Below, in pieces: positions 1 through 7,708 of a DNA stretch of 60,201 nt. Source of the DNA: Halieaceae bacterium UBA5044 (lineage in GTDB: Bacteria; Pseudomonadota; Gammaproteobacteria; Pseudomonadales; Halieaceae). Within the stretch, counting starts at the first letter, position 1. Every line of letters starts with the position of its first letter. The position numbers were made by a program, and so were the translations under genes. The notes under the pieces were generated by a model that had not been told where the DNA came from, made no database searches, and saw only the letters and a list, made by a program, of their open reading frames with translations. Location: the NCBI GenBank assembly GCA_002416125.1, contig DIBU01000010.1, positions 28,800 through 89,000 of the forward strand, in the 5' to 3' direction.

Positions 1-674
1 TCCGTTCTGTAGGGAGGTATCAGCGGAACACATTTGTCTGATAGGTACGTTTTTATGTTGGTAAGACCACTGGAGTGAAAAAATAGTGGGACCAGGTCTC
101 CTACTGAGTTATATCCTTCACCATTTAGGTATTTTCCGTATTGCTCGTACAAGCAAATCTTTGCAGATTCGAGAGTTTCGGATACTTTGTGTATTGACGC
201 AGAGGAGTCTATTGAGAGACAGGTGGCCATGTTGTTCGGCTCTGCACATATAACTATGCCGCCCTTTTTGGTTACGCGCTTCATCTCTCTGATAACTCCC
301 GCTGGGTCGGCTACATGGATCAGCACCGTTTGACATGTAACAACATCGAATGAATTATCTGGAAACGGAATCGATTCAGCGGACCCAAATAAAAGCTCAA
401 GACGGTTTACGTTGTGGAATTTCTTACGAATTTTCGACAGATCATTGTTCGACCATTTTGAATCATTGTCGATGCCAATAACGTTAGGCGACTTCATGTG
501 CGGACTTAATAAGCTGCTCCAGTGAAACTCGCCGCAACCCACATCGAGTAGCGAAGAGTATTCTCGTAGCCCCCACCGAATTGCCATCAGCTCCAGAAAG
601 TCATTGTTCCACCAATGATCTCGATAATCCGAGAAGTATTCTTCGGAGTGTCCTTTTTGATCCCCACCAATCAT
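1..674 (-). CDS. SAM-dependent class I methyltransferase, 3' end beyond the window
   Basis: Reading leftward from an ATG at 674, the frame stays open for 224 codons and runs off the window edge with no stop, so the C-terminus is missing. Residues about 42-49 (LLDVGCGE) are the glycine-rich SAM-binding motif I. An acidic turn with VIGIDND follows, then a UbiE-type block with SFDVVTCQTVLIHVADP and a following MKRVTKKGG segment, typical of the Methyltransf_11/25 fold. Substrate is unknown. Base composition is clearly more AT-rich, with AT-ending codons, than everything to the right of the tRNA-Gly. Together with the neighbouring integrase-like remnant this suggests horizontally acquired island DNA. 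The family call is firm; function and island origin are inference. Confidence 0.8.
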   Translation of the reverse strand, partial: MIGGDQKGHSEEYFSDYRDHWWNNDFLELMAIRWGLREYSSLLDVGCGEFHWSSLLSPHMKSPNVIGIDNDSKWSNNDLSKIRKKFHNVNRLELLFGSAESIPFPDNSFDVVTCQTVLIHVADPAGVIREMKRVTKKGGIVICAEPNNMATCLSIDSSASIHKVSETLESAKICLYEQYGKYLNGEGYNSVGDLVPLFFHSSGLTNIKTYLSDKCVPLIPPYRT

Positions 675-722
675 GTTGCGCCTCGTGAGTTCTAAAGCTC
701 TAGTATGATTCCGTGCGTCCAG

Positions 723-959
723 CTATCTTCTCTTAAGATTGTAAGATTGTATTGGCGTCTGGGTTGGCACTAATTCTTTTGTCAAACGCTCAAGCTCCGC
801 TTGCACCAGAACCCGGATCGAAAGTGTCGCGTATCTCGCTGTGCGCCTGTCGCTGCTCCTTAACACAATCCTGAATTCTCGTCCGTCTTCAAAATATGGA
901 CGCAGGTTAGCGGGGATCATTTCGCGGAGTAGGTACCGCGAGCCGTGACTCCTCGGCAT
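723..959 (-). pseudogene. Truncated tyrosine-integrase N-terminus (DUF6538-like), island remnant
   Basis: A 78-residue frame starts with MPRSHGSRYLLREMIPANL and continues with a segment ending in RSSDRRTARYATL. This resembles, from memory, the N-terminal DUF6538-type region of phage-like site-specific recombinases, where a 'YYLRRRVPADLRP' strand precedes 'SLGTSDRREA'. The core-binding and catalytic R-H-R-Y domains are absent: the frame stops at 723 and a methyltransferase begins 49 bases later. It starts 74 bases from the 3' end of tRNA-Gly and reads away from it, the usual position of an integrase at a tRNA attachment site. I read it as a decayed integrase. A genuine small protein cannot be excluded. 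Confidence 0.5.
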
Positions 960-1033
960 TACCCCTCGGTGTTACAACTCCCCAGCCCAGATATGCCCCC
1001 TGATGGCTGTGTAAGCGACGTTTTTTGAAAGGC

Positions 1034-1107
1034 TGGAGCGGGTGATGGGAATCGAACCCACGCTATCAGCTTGGGAAGCTGAAGTTCTGCCATTGAACTA
1101 CACCCGC
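1034..1107 (-). tRNA. tRNA-Gly (anticodon CCC)
   Basis: On the minus strand the sequence folds into a standard cloverleaf. The acceptor arm GCGGGTG pairs with CACCCGC. The D arm contains AGTTCAATGGCAGA and the T arm contains GGTTCGATTCC. The anticodon stem TCAGC/GCTGA encloses loop TTCCCAA, giving anticodon CCC. The terminal CCA is encoded (positions 1036-1034). It sits at the boundary between AT-rich island DNA on its 3' side and typical GC-rich chromosome on its 5' side, so its 3' end is the likely attachment site of the island. Confidence 0.97.
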
Positions 1108-1120
1108 GAAGACGTGAAAG

Positions 1121-1149
1121 ATGGTAGCCCGAAGCGCCGGCGGCGTCAA
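1121..1149 (-). promoter_or_regulatory. Sigma-70 promoter of tRNA-Gly
   Basis: On the minus strand TTGACG (1149-1144) lies exactly 17 bp before TACCAT (1126-1121), and the tRNA begins 13 bases further on. Both hexamers and the spacing are close to consensus. No other gene on this strand could use it. Confidence 0.55.
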
Positions 1150-1175
1150 AGCCGCAGTGGGTGTCCTGCGGGTGG

Positions 1176-2090
1176 CTACTGCAACTGCTCGTCCTGCTGC
1201 ACTTCCACGATGCCCGCCGGATCCTGGTGGATCACCACGTCCGCGCCGGGCATGGCGGCGATAACCGCAGCCTCCACCTCGTCCGAAATGCGATGTGCCT
1301 TGACCAGCGGCATGCTGCCATCCAGCTCCAGGTGCATCTCCACAAAGTCGATGCGTCCGGCGCTGCGCGTGCGCAGGTCATGCACGCCCCGCACCTCCGG
1401 GTGGCCTTCTGCGATGGCGATGATCTGCGCGCGCTGACTGTCCGGTAGCTCCCGATCCACCAGCTCGTTGAAGGCCGAACCCATAATGCTGCGCGCCGAC
1501 CACAGAATATAAAGCGCGGCACCGATGGCGAACAGCGGGTCCGTGCCCGGCCAGCCGAATTGCGCCAGCAGCAATGCCACCACAACCCCGGAATTGGTCA
1601 ACAGGTCGGTGCGATAGTGCAGGGCATCCGCGCGGATGGCCGCGGATTGGGTGCGGCGGATGACATAGCCCTGAAACAGCAGCAGCACGGCCGTTGCCGC
1701 GATGGTCAACAGCATGACCGCCAGCCCGACACCGAAGGCGCCGATGGGCTCGGGGTTCAGCAGGCGTCGGGTGGCTTCCACCAGCAGTAGCACACCGGAA
1801 ACGATGATAAATGCGCTTTGCGCGAGAGCTGCAATCGACTCCGCCTTGCCGTGCCCAAACCGGTGCTGGCGGTCGGCGGGCTCCAGTGCGTAGCGCACGG
1901 CGAACAGGTTGAGCAGCGATGCCCCGGAATCCATCAGCGAGTCCACCAGTGAGGCGAGAATGCTGACTGACGAGGTCTGCCAGTAGGCCACGGTCTTGGC
2001 CAGGATGAGCACGGCTGCTACGGAAACCGAGGCGTAGGTAGCCAGTTTCATCAGGCGCGCCGCCTGCGCGGGTGAGGCCGGGGAAGTCAT
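1176..2090 (-). CDS. fieF: Cation diffusion facilitator, FieF-like metal efflux protein
   Basis: This 304-residue inner-membrane protein exports divalent metals (Zn2+/Fe2+ class) in exchange for protons. The transport-site residues of FieF are all present and evenly shifted by five relative to E. coli: D50 and D54 in the second helix, H158 and D162 in the fifth. The signature HRFGHGKAES (76-85) follows helix two. The C-terminal cytosolic domain keeps VHDLRTR, the histidine-bearing EMHLE strand and VVIHQDP, which bind metal at the dimer interface. Length and alignment are full. It lies 68 bp upstream of tRNA-Gly on the same strand. The FieF subfamily is well supported; metal preference is not proven by sequence. 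Confidence 0.93.
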   Translation of the reverse strand: MTSPASPAQAARLMKLATYASVSVAAVLILAKTVAYWQTSSVSILASLVDSLMDSGASLLNLFAVRYALEPADRQHRFGHGKAESIAALAQSAFIIVSGVLLLVEATRRLLNPEPIGAFGVGLAVMLLTIAATAVLLLFQGYVIRRTQSAAIRADALHYRTDLLTNSGVVVALLLAQFGWPGTDPLFAIGAALYILWSARSIMGSAFNELVDRELPDSQRAQIIAIAEGHPEVRGVHDLRTRSAGRIDFVEMHLELDGSMPLVKAHRISDEVEAAVIAAMPGADVVIHQDPAGIVEVQQDEQLQ

Positions 2091-2159
2091 GGGTCTGGAT
2101 GTCCACTGCGGGAATAAACGAACCGCAGGATAGAGCAGCGGCGGGGTATTGGCAAAGCG

Positions 2160-2987
2160 TCAGGGTTGGCTGCGAGGCAGCAACCCCGGGTCCGCGATCC
2201 AGCCCTCAGTCGTCCCGGCTGACAGGGGTGCTCCAAATTGCGGCGGTCCCTGGCGCCAGGCCCATGCGGCCTGCACGGCGCACAGCAGGGCATCCAGTGT
2301 GTCTGCACCCGGGTCTTCCGCGAGGTCGTCCGGCGCGCTCACCTGCAGCCCGTAGCGTGCCAGCACGGGCTCACCACAGACTGCTCGCAGCAGGTCCTGT
2401 CGCGCCTGCCGCTGTGCCTCGGTCTGTTTGCTGCGCGTATCCTGTTTGTAGCTGCGCCTGCCGATACAGTGTCTGGCGAGCAGGCCGGGGTACGCCTCGA
2501 CCGCGATGCGCGCAGGGTCGCCTGCATGCAGGCCGGGAATGGATGCCCCGCAGGCCAGCAGCCGTGGCGCGCCCTCGAAAAACATCAGCCCCACCGGAAC
2601 GCCGTACAGCTTTTGCGGACTGATGGCGCCTGCCAGCTGGTCAGCCTGCCGCCGGTGTTCACGGTCGCCGGCCGGCCTGCCGCTGCGGTAGTCGTCCAGC
2701 GCACTGCGGAACCCCGCTCGCCCCAGACTCTGGGCGAGGCGCACGTAATCCGCCCATGCGGGTGGCCAGCCGATGTTGTGGATAAAGCGGCTGGACTGGC
2801 CGAAAGGAAAGTCCAGCCCCGCGATCCACGGGCCAGGGCGGCGCAGCAGTTCCTCGAACGCGTCGAAATGCTCAAGGCGGAGAAGCTCGCCGGCGGTCAG
2901 CTGGTTGCCCTGCAGGCAGCATCGCAGGGCCGTGATTGGCTTGCTTCGGCGCGGCCGGCTGGTGAAATCGATGCCCCAGATCTGCAT
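2160..2987 (-). CDS. DUF429 family protein (predicted RNase H-like fold)
   Basis: The 275-residue protein begins MQIWGIDFTSRP, the hallmark first strand of DUF429, in which an aspartate resembles the RNase H catalytic carboxylate. A second conserved stretch, WIAGLDFPFGQ (about 54-64), carries another acidic position. The block VAVEAYPGLLARHCIGRRSYK type (IAVEAYP) and a C-terminal DTLDALLCAVQAAW helix complete the family pattern. Biological function is not established for the family. The gene is transcribed away from the OYE gene at 3124 and toward the FieF-like gene, with 69 bp between this gene and that one. The start chosen is the ATG giving the canonical N-terminus. Confidence 0.82.
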   Translation of the reverse strand: MQIWGIDFTSRPRRSKPITALRCCLQGNQLTAGELLRLEHFDAFEELLRRPGPWIAGLDFPFGQSSRFIHNIGWPPAWADYVRLAQSLGRAGFRSALDDYRSGRPAGDREHRRQADQLAGAISPQKLYGVPVGLMFFEGAPRLLACGASIPGLHAGDPARIAVEAYPGLLARHCIGRRSYKQDTRSKQTEAQRQARQDLLRAVCGEPVLARYGLQVSAPDDLAEDPGADTLDALLCAVQAAWAWRQGPPQFGAPLSAGTTEGWIADPGLLPRSQP

Positions 2988-3123
2988 GGCAAAGGGTGTC
3001 TCTTCGTGTCGGGTAGGCGCCTGCCATGTTAAACCGATCTGCTTCCAGATTCAGTGCAACATCGCGGCGCCCTGCCGGCGAGAGTAAGATGCAGCGGGAT
3101 CCACAATAACAGGACCGTCTGCC

Positions 3124-4368
3124 ATGGCCTCGACCACAACCCCCACGCCTTTCGACCCCGTGACCATCGGGCCCATCACCCTGCGCAATCGCTTTATCAA
3201 GTCCGGCGCCAATGAAGCCATGTGCCTGGAGGGCAAGCCCACCAAGGCGCTGGTCAAGCATCACCGGGACCTGGCAGCGGGCGGCGTGGGCATGACCACG
3301 GTGGCGTATATGGCGGTGGCGAAAGTAGGGCGGACGCTGCCTAACCAGATCTGGATGCGGCCCGAGGTGCTACCCGACCTGCGTGTGCTCACCCAGGCGG
3401 TGCACGATGAGGGCGCGGCGATCTCGGCCCAGATCACCCACGGTGGCTCATTTGTCACCGGTATGAAAGTCCCCGGACGTACCATCAGCTCCTCCTCCGG
3501 CTTCAACCCCGCCGGCCTGATGAAAGGCAATATCCTGCAGCGCGCGATGAACGAGGACGACATGGCGCGGGTGGAGGCGGAATTCGTGCAGGCCGCGGAA
3601 CTGGCGCGGGAAGGCGGCTTTGACGCCGTGGAGTTGCACATGGGCCATGGTTACCTGCTCAACCAGTTTATTTCGCCCCTGAGCAATCGTCGCACCGACG
3701 AGTACGGCGGCAGTGCGGAGAACCGGGTCCGTTTTCCGGCCCGGGTGCTGGCGGCGGTGAAGCGCGCCGTTGGCAAGGACATGGCGGTGCTGGCCAAGAT
3801 CAATGTGGCTGATGGCACCCGGCGCGGCGCCACGGCGGAGGACGGCGTGGTCACCGCAGGTGCGCTACAGGCGGCGGGTGCTGATATGCTGGTGCTGTCC
3901 GGCGGCCGCAACGTGGAATCCACCTGGTTCATGTTCGGCAGCAATATGAATCGGGAAATCATTGCCCGGGTGCTGAAGCAACAGGGTGAGTGGATTACGT
4001 CACTGATGATGAAGGCGGCGGCGTCCAGCGAACCCAAGATTGATTTCAAGCCCATGTATTTTCTGGAGTATTCGCGCAAGATCCGCGCCGCGGTCGACAT
4101 GCCGCTGGCCTATCTGGGTGGCGCGCGTTCGCTGGCCCATGCCGAGCAGTCGCTGGCGGAAGGTTTTGACTGCGTGGTGATGGCGCGGCCGCTGATTCAC
4201 GACCCGGCACTGGTGAACAAGCTGCGCAGCGGTGAGGTGATCGAGTCTGGCTGTGACAACTGTAATGGCTGTGTCGCCTACATTTACCATCCCGCCGGCA
4301 CCTGGTGCGTTCACAACCCGCCCAACGACCCTGTGCTGAACACCATCCCCGCCGCGGCGGTGCAATAA
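3124..4368 (+). CDS. NADH:flavin oxidoreductase, Old Yellow Enzyme family
   Basis: This 414-residue FMN-dependent TIM-barrel reductase would reduce activated C=C bonds (alpha,beta-unsaturated carbonyls or acyl-CoAs). The N-terminal PFDPVTIGPITLRNRF is the classical OYE opening. HMGHGYLLNQFISPLSN (about 173-189) carries the substrate-binding histidines and the FMN-contacting loop. The C-terminal cysteines C377, C380, C383 and C395 (CDNCNGC ... C) resemble the 4Fe-4S ligand cluster of the 2,4-dienoyl-CoA reductase/trimethylamine dehydrogenase branch. The second NADH/FAD domain of those longer enzymes is absent, however. The gene is first in a co-directional run with an SDR 22 bp downstream, which fits lipid or terpenoid catabolism. 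Substrate is unknown. Confidence 0.88.
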   Translation: MASTTTPTPFDPVTIGPITLRNRFIKSGANEAMCLEGKPTKALVKHHRDLAAGGVGMTTVAYMAVAKVGRTLPNQIWMRPEVLPDLRVLTQAVHDEGAAISAQITHGGSFVTGMKVPGRTISSSSGFNPAGLMKGNILQRAMNEDDMARVEAEFVQAAELAREGGFDAVELHMGHGYLLNQFISPLSNRRTDEYGGSAENRVRFPARVLAAVKRAVGKDMAVLAKINVADGTRRGATAEDGVVTAGALQAAGADMLVLSGGRNVESTWFMFGSNMNREIIARVLKQQGEWITSLMMKAAASSEPKIDFKPMYFLEYSRKIRAAVDMPLAYLGGARSLAHAEQSLAEGFDCVVMARPLIHDPALVNKLRSGEVIESGCDNCNGCVAYIYHPAGTWCVHNPPNDPVLNTIPAAAVQ

Positions 4369-4390
4369 TCTCATCACTCAGGAGTGAATC

Positions 4391-5185
4391 ATGGGCAGTA
4401 TTCTCGATCGTTTCCGTCTCGACGGGCAGGTGGCGCTCATCACCGGAGCGGGGCGCGGTATCGGTGCCGCCACCGCGCTGGCCTACGCCGATGCCGGCGC
4501 CGACGTCGCCATCTCAGCGCGTACCCTGAGCGAATTGGAGGCCGTTGCGGAGCAGGTGCGCTCACGCGGCCGGCGCGCGCTGGTAGTCACCTGTGATGTG
4601 ACCGATGGTGCACAGCGTGCAGCGCTGGTGGAGCGCACACTGGCGGAGTTTGGTCGCCTGGACATCCTGGTCAATAACGCGGGCGGTTGGGGCCCCAAGC
4701 CGGCGCTGGAGACCACGGATGAGGACTTCGATGCCTGCTTCCACTTCAACGTGACCTCGGCGTTTTCCCTGTCCCGTCTCAGCGCGCCACACATGGTGGC
4801 GACCGCGGGCAAAGGCGCTATCGTCAATATTTCGTCCGTGGCGGGCAGCCTGCCCCAGGCCGGTTTCGCCGCCTACGGCACCGGCAAGGCCGCGCTGTCC
4901 TGGCTGACGCGCGCACTGGCACAGGACTTCGCACCCAGGGTTCGGGTCAACGGCATCGGCGTTGGCGCCACAGTGACCACGGCGCTGGAGAACTTCATGA
5001 CGCCGGAAATGGAGCAGACCATGTCCGCGCGCACGCCGCTGGCGCGCCTGGGCGAGGCCGAGGATATCGCCGCCTGTGCGCTGTATCTGGCGTCCCCCGC
5101 CGCGTCGTATGTCACGGGCGAGATCTGCGGTGTGAACGGCGGACTCACCTATTCCCAGGTCGAGATGCCCCGAGCCCAGTTCTAG
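4391..5185 (+). CDS. SDR-family oxidoreductase, 7-alpha-hydroxysteroid dehydrogenase-like
   Basis: A 264-residue classical short-chain dehydrogenase using NAD(P)H. The cofactor motif TGAGRGIG is at 18-25 and NNAG at 95-98. The catalytic set is S149, Y162 and K166; the motif reads YGTGK, with glycine-threonine-glycine replacing the usual small residues. C-terminal ASYVTGEICGVNGG is the standard substrate-loop/dimer strand. A Shine-Dalgarno-like AGGAG precedes the ATG. It sits 22 bp after the OYE-family gene and is likely co-transcribed, so the pair may oxidise or reduce neighbouring positions of the same substrate. The hydroxysteroid-like label rests on general resemblance only. Confidence 0.88.
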   Translation: MGSILDRFRLDGQVALITGAGRGIGAATALAYADAGADVAISARTLSELEAVAEQVRSRGRRALVVTCDVTDGAQRAALVERTLAEFGRLDILVNNAGGWGPKPALETTDEDFDACFHFNVTSAFSLSRLSAPHMVATAGKGAIVNISSVAGSLPQAGFAAYGTGKAALSWLTRALAQDFAPRVRVNGIGVGATVTTALENFMTPEMEQTMSARTPLARLGEAEDIAACALYLASPAASYVTGEICGVNGGLTYSQVEMPRAQF

Positions 5186-5282
5186 CTGCGGCGCGGTTTT
5201 TTACGCGCGCCTGCCCTCGACGCATTGACCCCCGCAGCGGGCACGCGCACCATGGCAGCTCACGTTTCCGAACGGGGGCAGC

Positions 5283-6419
5283 ATGAACTCGCTCAGTGTG
5301 CCCACTCTGTATCTGGTCATAGCCCTGGTGTCGGCGATGTGCACGCTGATCACCCTGATCCTGTGGCGCATCAACCGGGACATGGCGGGGGTGTTTCCCT
5401 GGTTCCTCGCCACGCTGGCCAACACCGTCGGGTTTCTGGTCGCGTTTCCATTCGCCGGTCGTGGCGGCATTGAGCACTACCTTACCGTCATCAACAACAG
5501 TCTGGCGCTGATCGGCGCCGCGCTGCTGCTGGAGGGGGCGTTACAGTTCCGTGGGCACCTCTCCCGCTGGCGTTGGCGTGCGGGTTTGCTGCTCATCCCG
5601 CTGTTCGTCTTGATTGCCTGGGTCAACCGCCTGGATCCGGTAGCGCGCCACCTCGCCCACGACCTGCTGTCCGCACCCCTGATGCTGGCGGCGGCGCTGG
5701 TGATGGTCTGGCGCACCCGGGGGGCGGCCTTCAGGGTGTATGGGCTGGCGGCACTCTTCCCGGCGTTGCTGGGCCTGGTGCTGCTGTACCGGGGTGCCTG
5801 GGCATTGCAGGAAACCCTGAGCCCCGGGGAGGGTATGGAGGCGCCGCGCGCGCTCGCGTTCCTGGCGGCCATGCTCTGCCTGATGGGCTGGACCTTTGGT
5901 ATCACCGTGGCCTGCTATTTTCGCGCCCATCTCAGTACACTGCAGCTGGCTACCGAGGATGTGCTGACAGGTTTACCCAATCGCCGGCAGATTGACGCCA
6001 CGCTGCAGCGCACGCTGCGCCGGGCGAAGCGCTATGCCGAGCATTTTGCCGTGTTGCTGATCGACCTCAATGAGTTCAAGCAGGTGAACGATCGCTTCGG
6101 TCATCAGGCCGGGGATCAGTTGCTGAAGGCGGTGGCACAACGCCTGCGCGGGTTTCTGCGGGAGGCGGATTTCGCCGGGCGTTTGGGAGGAGATGAGTTT
6201 CTCGTCATCCTGCACGGGGTTGGCGACAGCATTTCTGCGCAGGCTGCCCGCGATCGACTGCGCCGGGCGCTTGACGGTCCCCTGGAACTGCGCGGGACAT
6301 CGGTCCTGGTGCGCAGCGCTATCGGCGTCGCTTTGTGGCCGGCACAGGGTGACAGCGCCGACGCCCTGATGCGCGCAGCCGACGCAGATATGTACAGGGA
6401 TAAAACCGGGCATTCTTGA
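5283..6419 (+). CDS. Membrane-bound diguanylate cyclase (GGDEF)
   Basis: The 378-residue protein has about six hydrophobic helices in residues 1-215, acting as a membrane sensor of unassigned type. A C-terminal GGDEF domain follows. The signature GGDEF is intact at 302-306, preceded five residues earlier by R293-x-x-D296, the RxxD inhibitory I-site. This predicts an active, product-inhibited cyclase making cyclic di-GMP. VLTGLPNRRQID and DLNEFKQVNDRFGHQAGD match the domain start and metal/GTP motifs. No phosphodiesterase EAL domain is present. It lies alone between catabolic genes with 97 and 92 bp flanks, so any functional link to them is only positional. Confidence 0.93.
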   Translation: MNSLSVPTLYLVIALVSAMCTLITLILWRINRDMAGVFPWFLATLANTVGFLVAFPFAGRGGIEHYLTVINNSLALIGAALLLEGALQFRGHLSRWRWRAGLLLIPLFVLIAWVNRLDPVARHLAHDLLSAPLMLAAALVMVWRTRGAAFRVYGLAALFPALLGLVLLYRGAWALQETLSPGEGMEAPRALAFLAAMLCLMGWTFGITVACYFRAHLSTLQLATEDVLTGLPNRRQIDATLQRTLRRAKRYAEHFAVLLIDLNEFKQVNDRFGHQAGDQLLKAVAQRLRGFLREADFAGRLGGDEFLVILHGVGDSISAQAARDRLRRALDGPLELRGTSVLVRSAIGVALWPAQGDSADALMRAADADMYRDKTGHS

Positions 6420-6429
6420 ACGTTAGCAA

Positions 6430-6444
6430 AACATACTGTATGTT
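6430..6444. promoter_or_regulatory. Perfect 15-bp palindrome, candidate operator
   Basis: AACATAC-T-GTATGTT is a perfect inverted repeat in the 92-bp gap ahead of the acyl-CoA dehydrogenase operon. Symmetry and size fit a dimeric TetR-type operator. The TetR gene at 17184-17828 closes the same cluster and is a candidate binder. No clear -35/-10 pair is visible around it, so its role is inferred from position. Confidence 0.4.
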
Positions 6445-6511
6445 CAAATCTGCGCTGGGCGATCTGCTGCCCGTCCATTCATACGTTGTTTCGATCTGAA
6501 GAGGTGCCCTA

Positions 6512-7690
6512 GTGAGCGACCTGGAAAAATTTCGTGCCGACACCCGCGCCTGGCTCGAGGAAAATTGCCCCCCGGCCATGCGCGAGCCGGTGCGCGGCTT
6601 CGACGATCTTTATATGGGTGGGCGCAACCCGGAAGTTGACCACCCTGACCAGCAGGTCTGGTGCCAGCGCATGGCGGAGCGCGGCTGGACAGTGCCGCAC
6701 TGGCCGCGTGAGTACGGCGGTGGCGGATTGAACAAGGAAGAGGCGAAGATCCTGCAGCAGGAGATGGCGCGGATAGGCGCGCGCCGACCGCTGGAGAGCT
6801 TCGGCATTTCCATGCTCGGCCCGGCGCTGCTCAAGTTCGGCACCGAGGCACAGAAGCAGGAACACCTGCCGCCCATCTGTCGCGGCGAGATCCGCTGGTG
6901 CCAGGGCTATTCGGAGCCGAACGCAGGGTCCGACCTGGCAAGTCTGCAAACCCGCGCCGAGGACCGTGGCGATCACTACCTGATCAATGGGCAGAAGGTC
7001 TGGACCTCGTACGCCGACAAGGCGGACTGGATATTCTGCCTGGTGCGCACCGACAACAGTGGCAGCAAGCATGAGGGCATCAGCTTCGTATTGTTCGACA
7101 TGGCGAGCGAGGGCGTGACGACACGTCCGATCAAGCTGATCAGTGGCTCCTCGCCCTTCTGCGAAACTTTTTTTGACAACGTGCGTGCCGAAAAGCGCAA
7201 CCTCGTTGGTGAAGAGGGCAAGGGCTGGGCAATCGCCAAGTACCTTCTTACGCACGAACGGGAAATGATTTCCGGCTTCGGTACGGCGCCGAAGAAGTCG
7301 CTGGGCTCTGTGGCCGTCGAGACCTACGGAGCGGATGCCAGCGGGCGGCTGCGCAACGGCATCCTGCGCCACACCATCGCCCAATATCAGCTGGATGCGC
7401 TGGCTTTCGGCGCCACCATGAGCCGCGTGGGCGACGAAGCCAAGGCGGGCCAGGGCCTGGGCGCCGCCTCATCCATTTTCAAGTATTACGGCACCGAGCT
7501 GAACAAGCGGCGCAACGAGCTCAACCTGGCCATCGGCGGTGAACCGGCACTGGGCTGGGACGGTGATGTGTATGAGGGTGGCGCCACCAGTCGGGACTGG
7601 CTGCGCTCCAAGGGCAACTCCATTGAGGGCGGCACCTCCGAGGTGCAGCTGAACATTATTGCCAAGCGCGTACTGGGCTTGCCGGACTGA
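6512..7690 (+). CDS. Acyl-CoA dehydrogenase, probable catalytic (large) subunit
   Basis: A 392-residue FAD-dependent ACAD starting at GTG, as no ATG matches the family N-terminus. QGYSEPNAGSDLASL is the flavin/substrate signature near residue 130. The C-terminal block SIEGGTSEVQ carries glutamate E372 at the catalytic-base position. Next is a second ACAD (18 bp) that lacks this glutamate. That pairing is characteristic of alpha2beta2 heteromeric ACADs known from actinobacterial and proteobacterial steroid side-chain degradation (FadE/ChsE type). I infer it introduces the 2,3-double bond into a bulky acyl-CoA. The substrate itself cannot be read off. The palindrome at 6430-6444 lies upstream. 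Confidence 0.88.
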   Translation: MSDLEKFRADTRAWLEENCPPAMREPVRGFDDLYMGGRNPEVDHPDQQVWCQRMAERGWTVPHWPREYGGGGLNKEEAKILQQEMARIGARRPLESFGISMLGPALLKFGTEAQKQEHLPPICRGEIRWCQGYSEPNAGSDLASLQTRAEDRGDHYLINGQKVWTSYADKADWIFCLVRTDNSGSKHEGISFVLFDMASEGVTTRPIKLISGSSPFCETFFDNVRAEKRNLVGEEGKGWAIAKYLLTHEREMISGFGTAPKKSLGSVAVETYGADASGRLRNGILRHTIAQYQLDALAFGATMSRVGDEAKAGQGLGAASSIFKYYGTELNKRRNELNLAIGGEPALGWDGDVYEGGATSRDWLRSKGNSIEGGTSEVQLNIIAKRVLGLPD

Positions 7691-7708
7691 GCGGGAGAGG
7701 ACACTGAC

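Noticed and set aside
771..786. TGGCAC followed by a pyrimidine-rich stretch, a possible sigma-54 site
   Set aside because: The essential GC of the -12 element is missing and the site lies inside the integrase-like frame.
1042..1448. Plus-strand open frames running through tRNA-Gly into the FieF-like gene
   Set aside because: They traverse a tRNA and the antisense of a conserved transporter; no ribosome site and no family resemblance.
5186..5230. GC-rich segment with a T6 run after the SDR gene, a possible terminator
   Set aside because: The T run lies inside the loop of the only stem I can draw, not after it.
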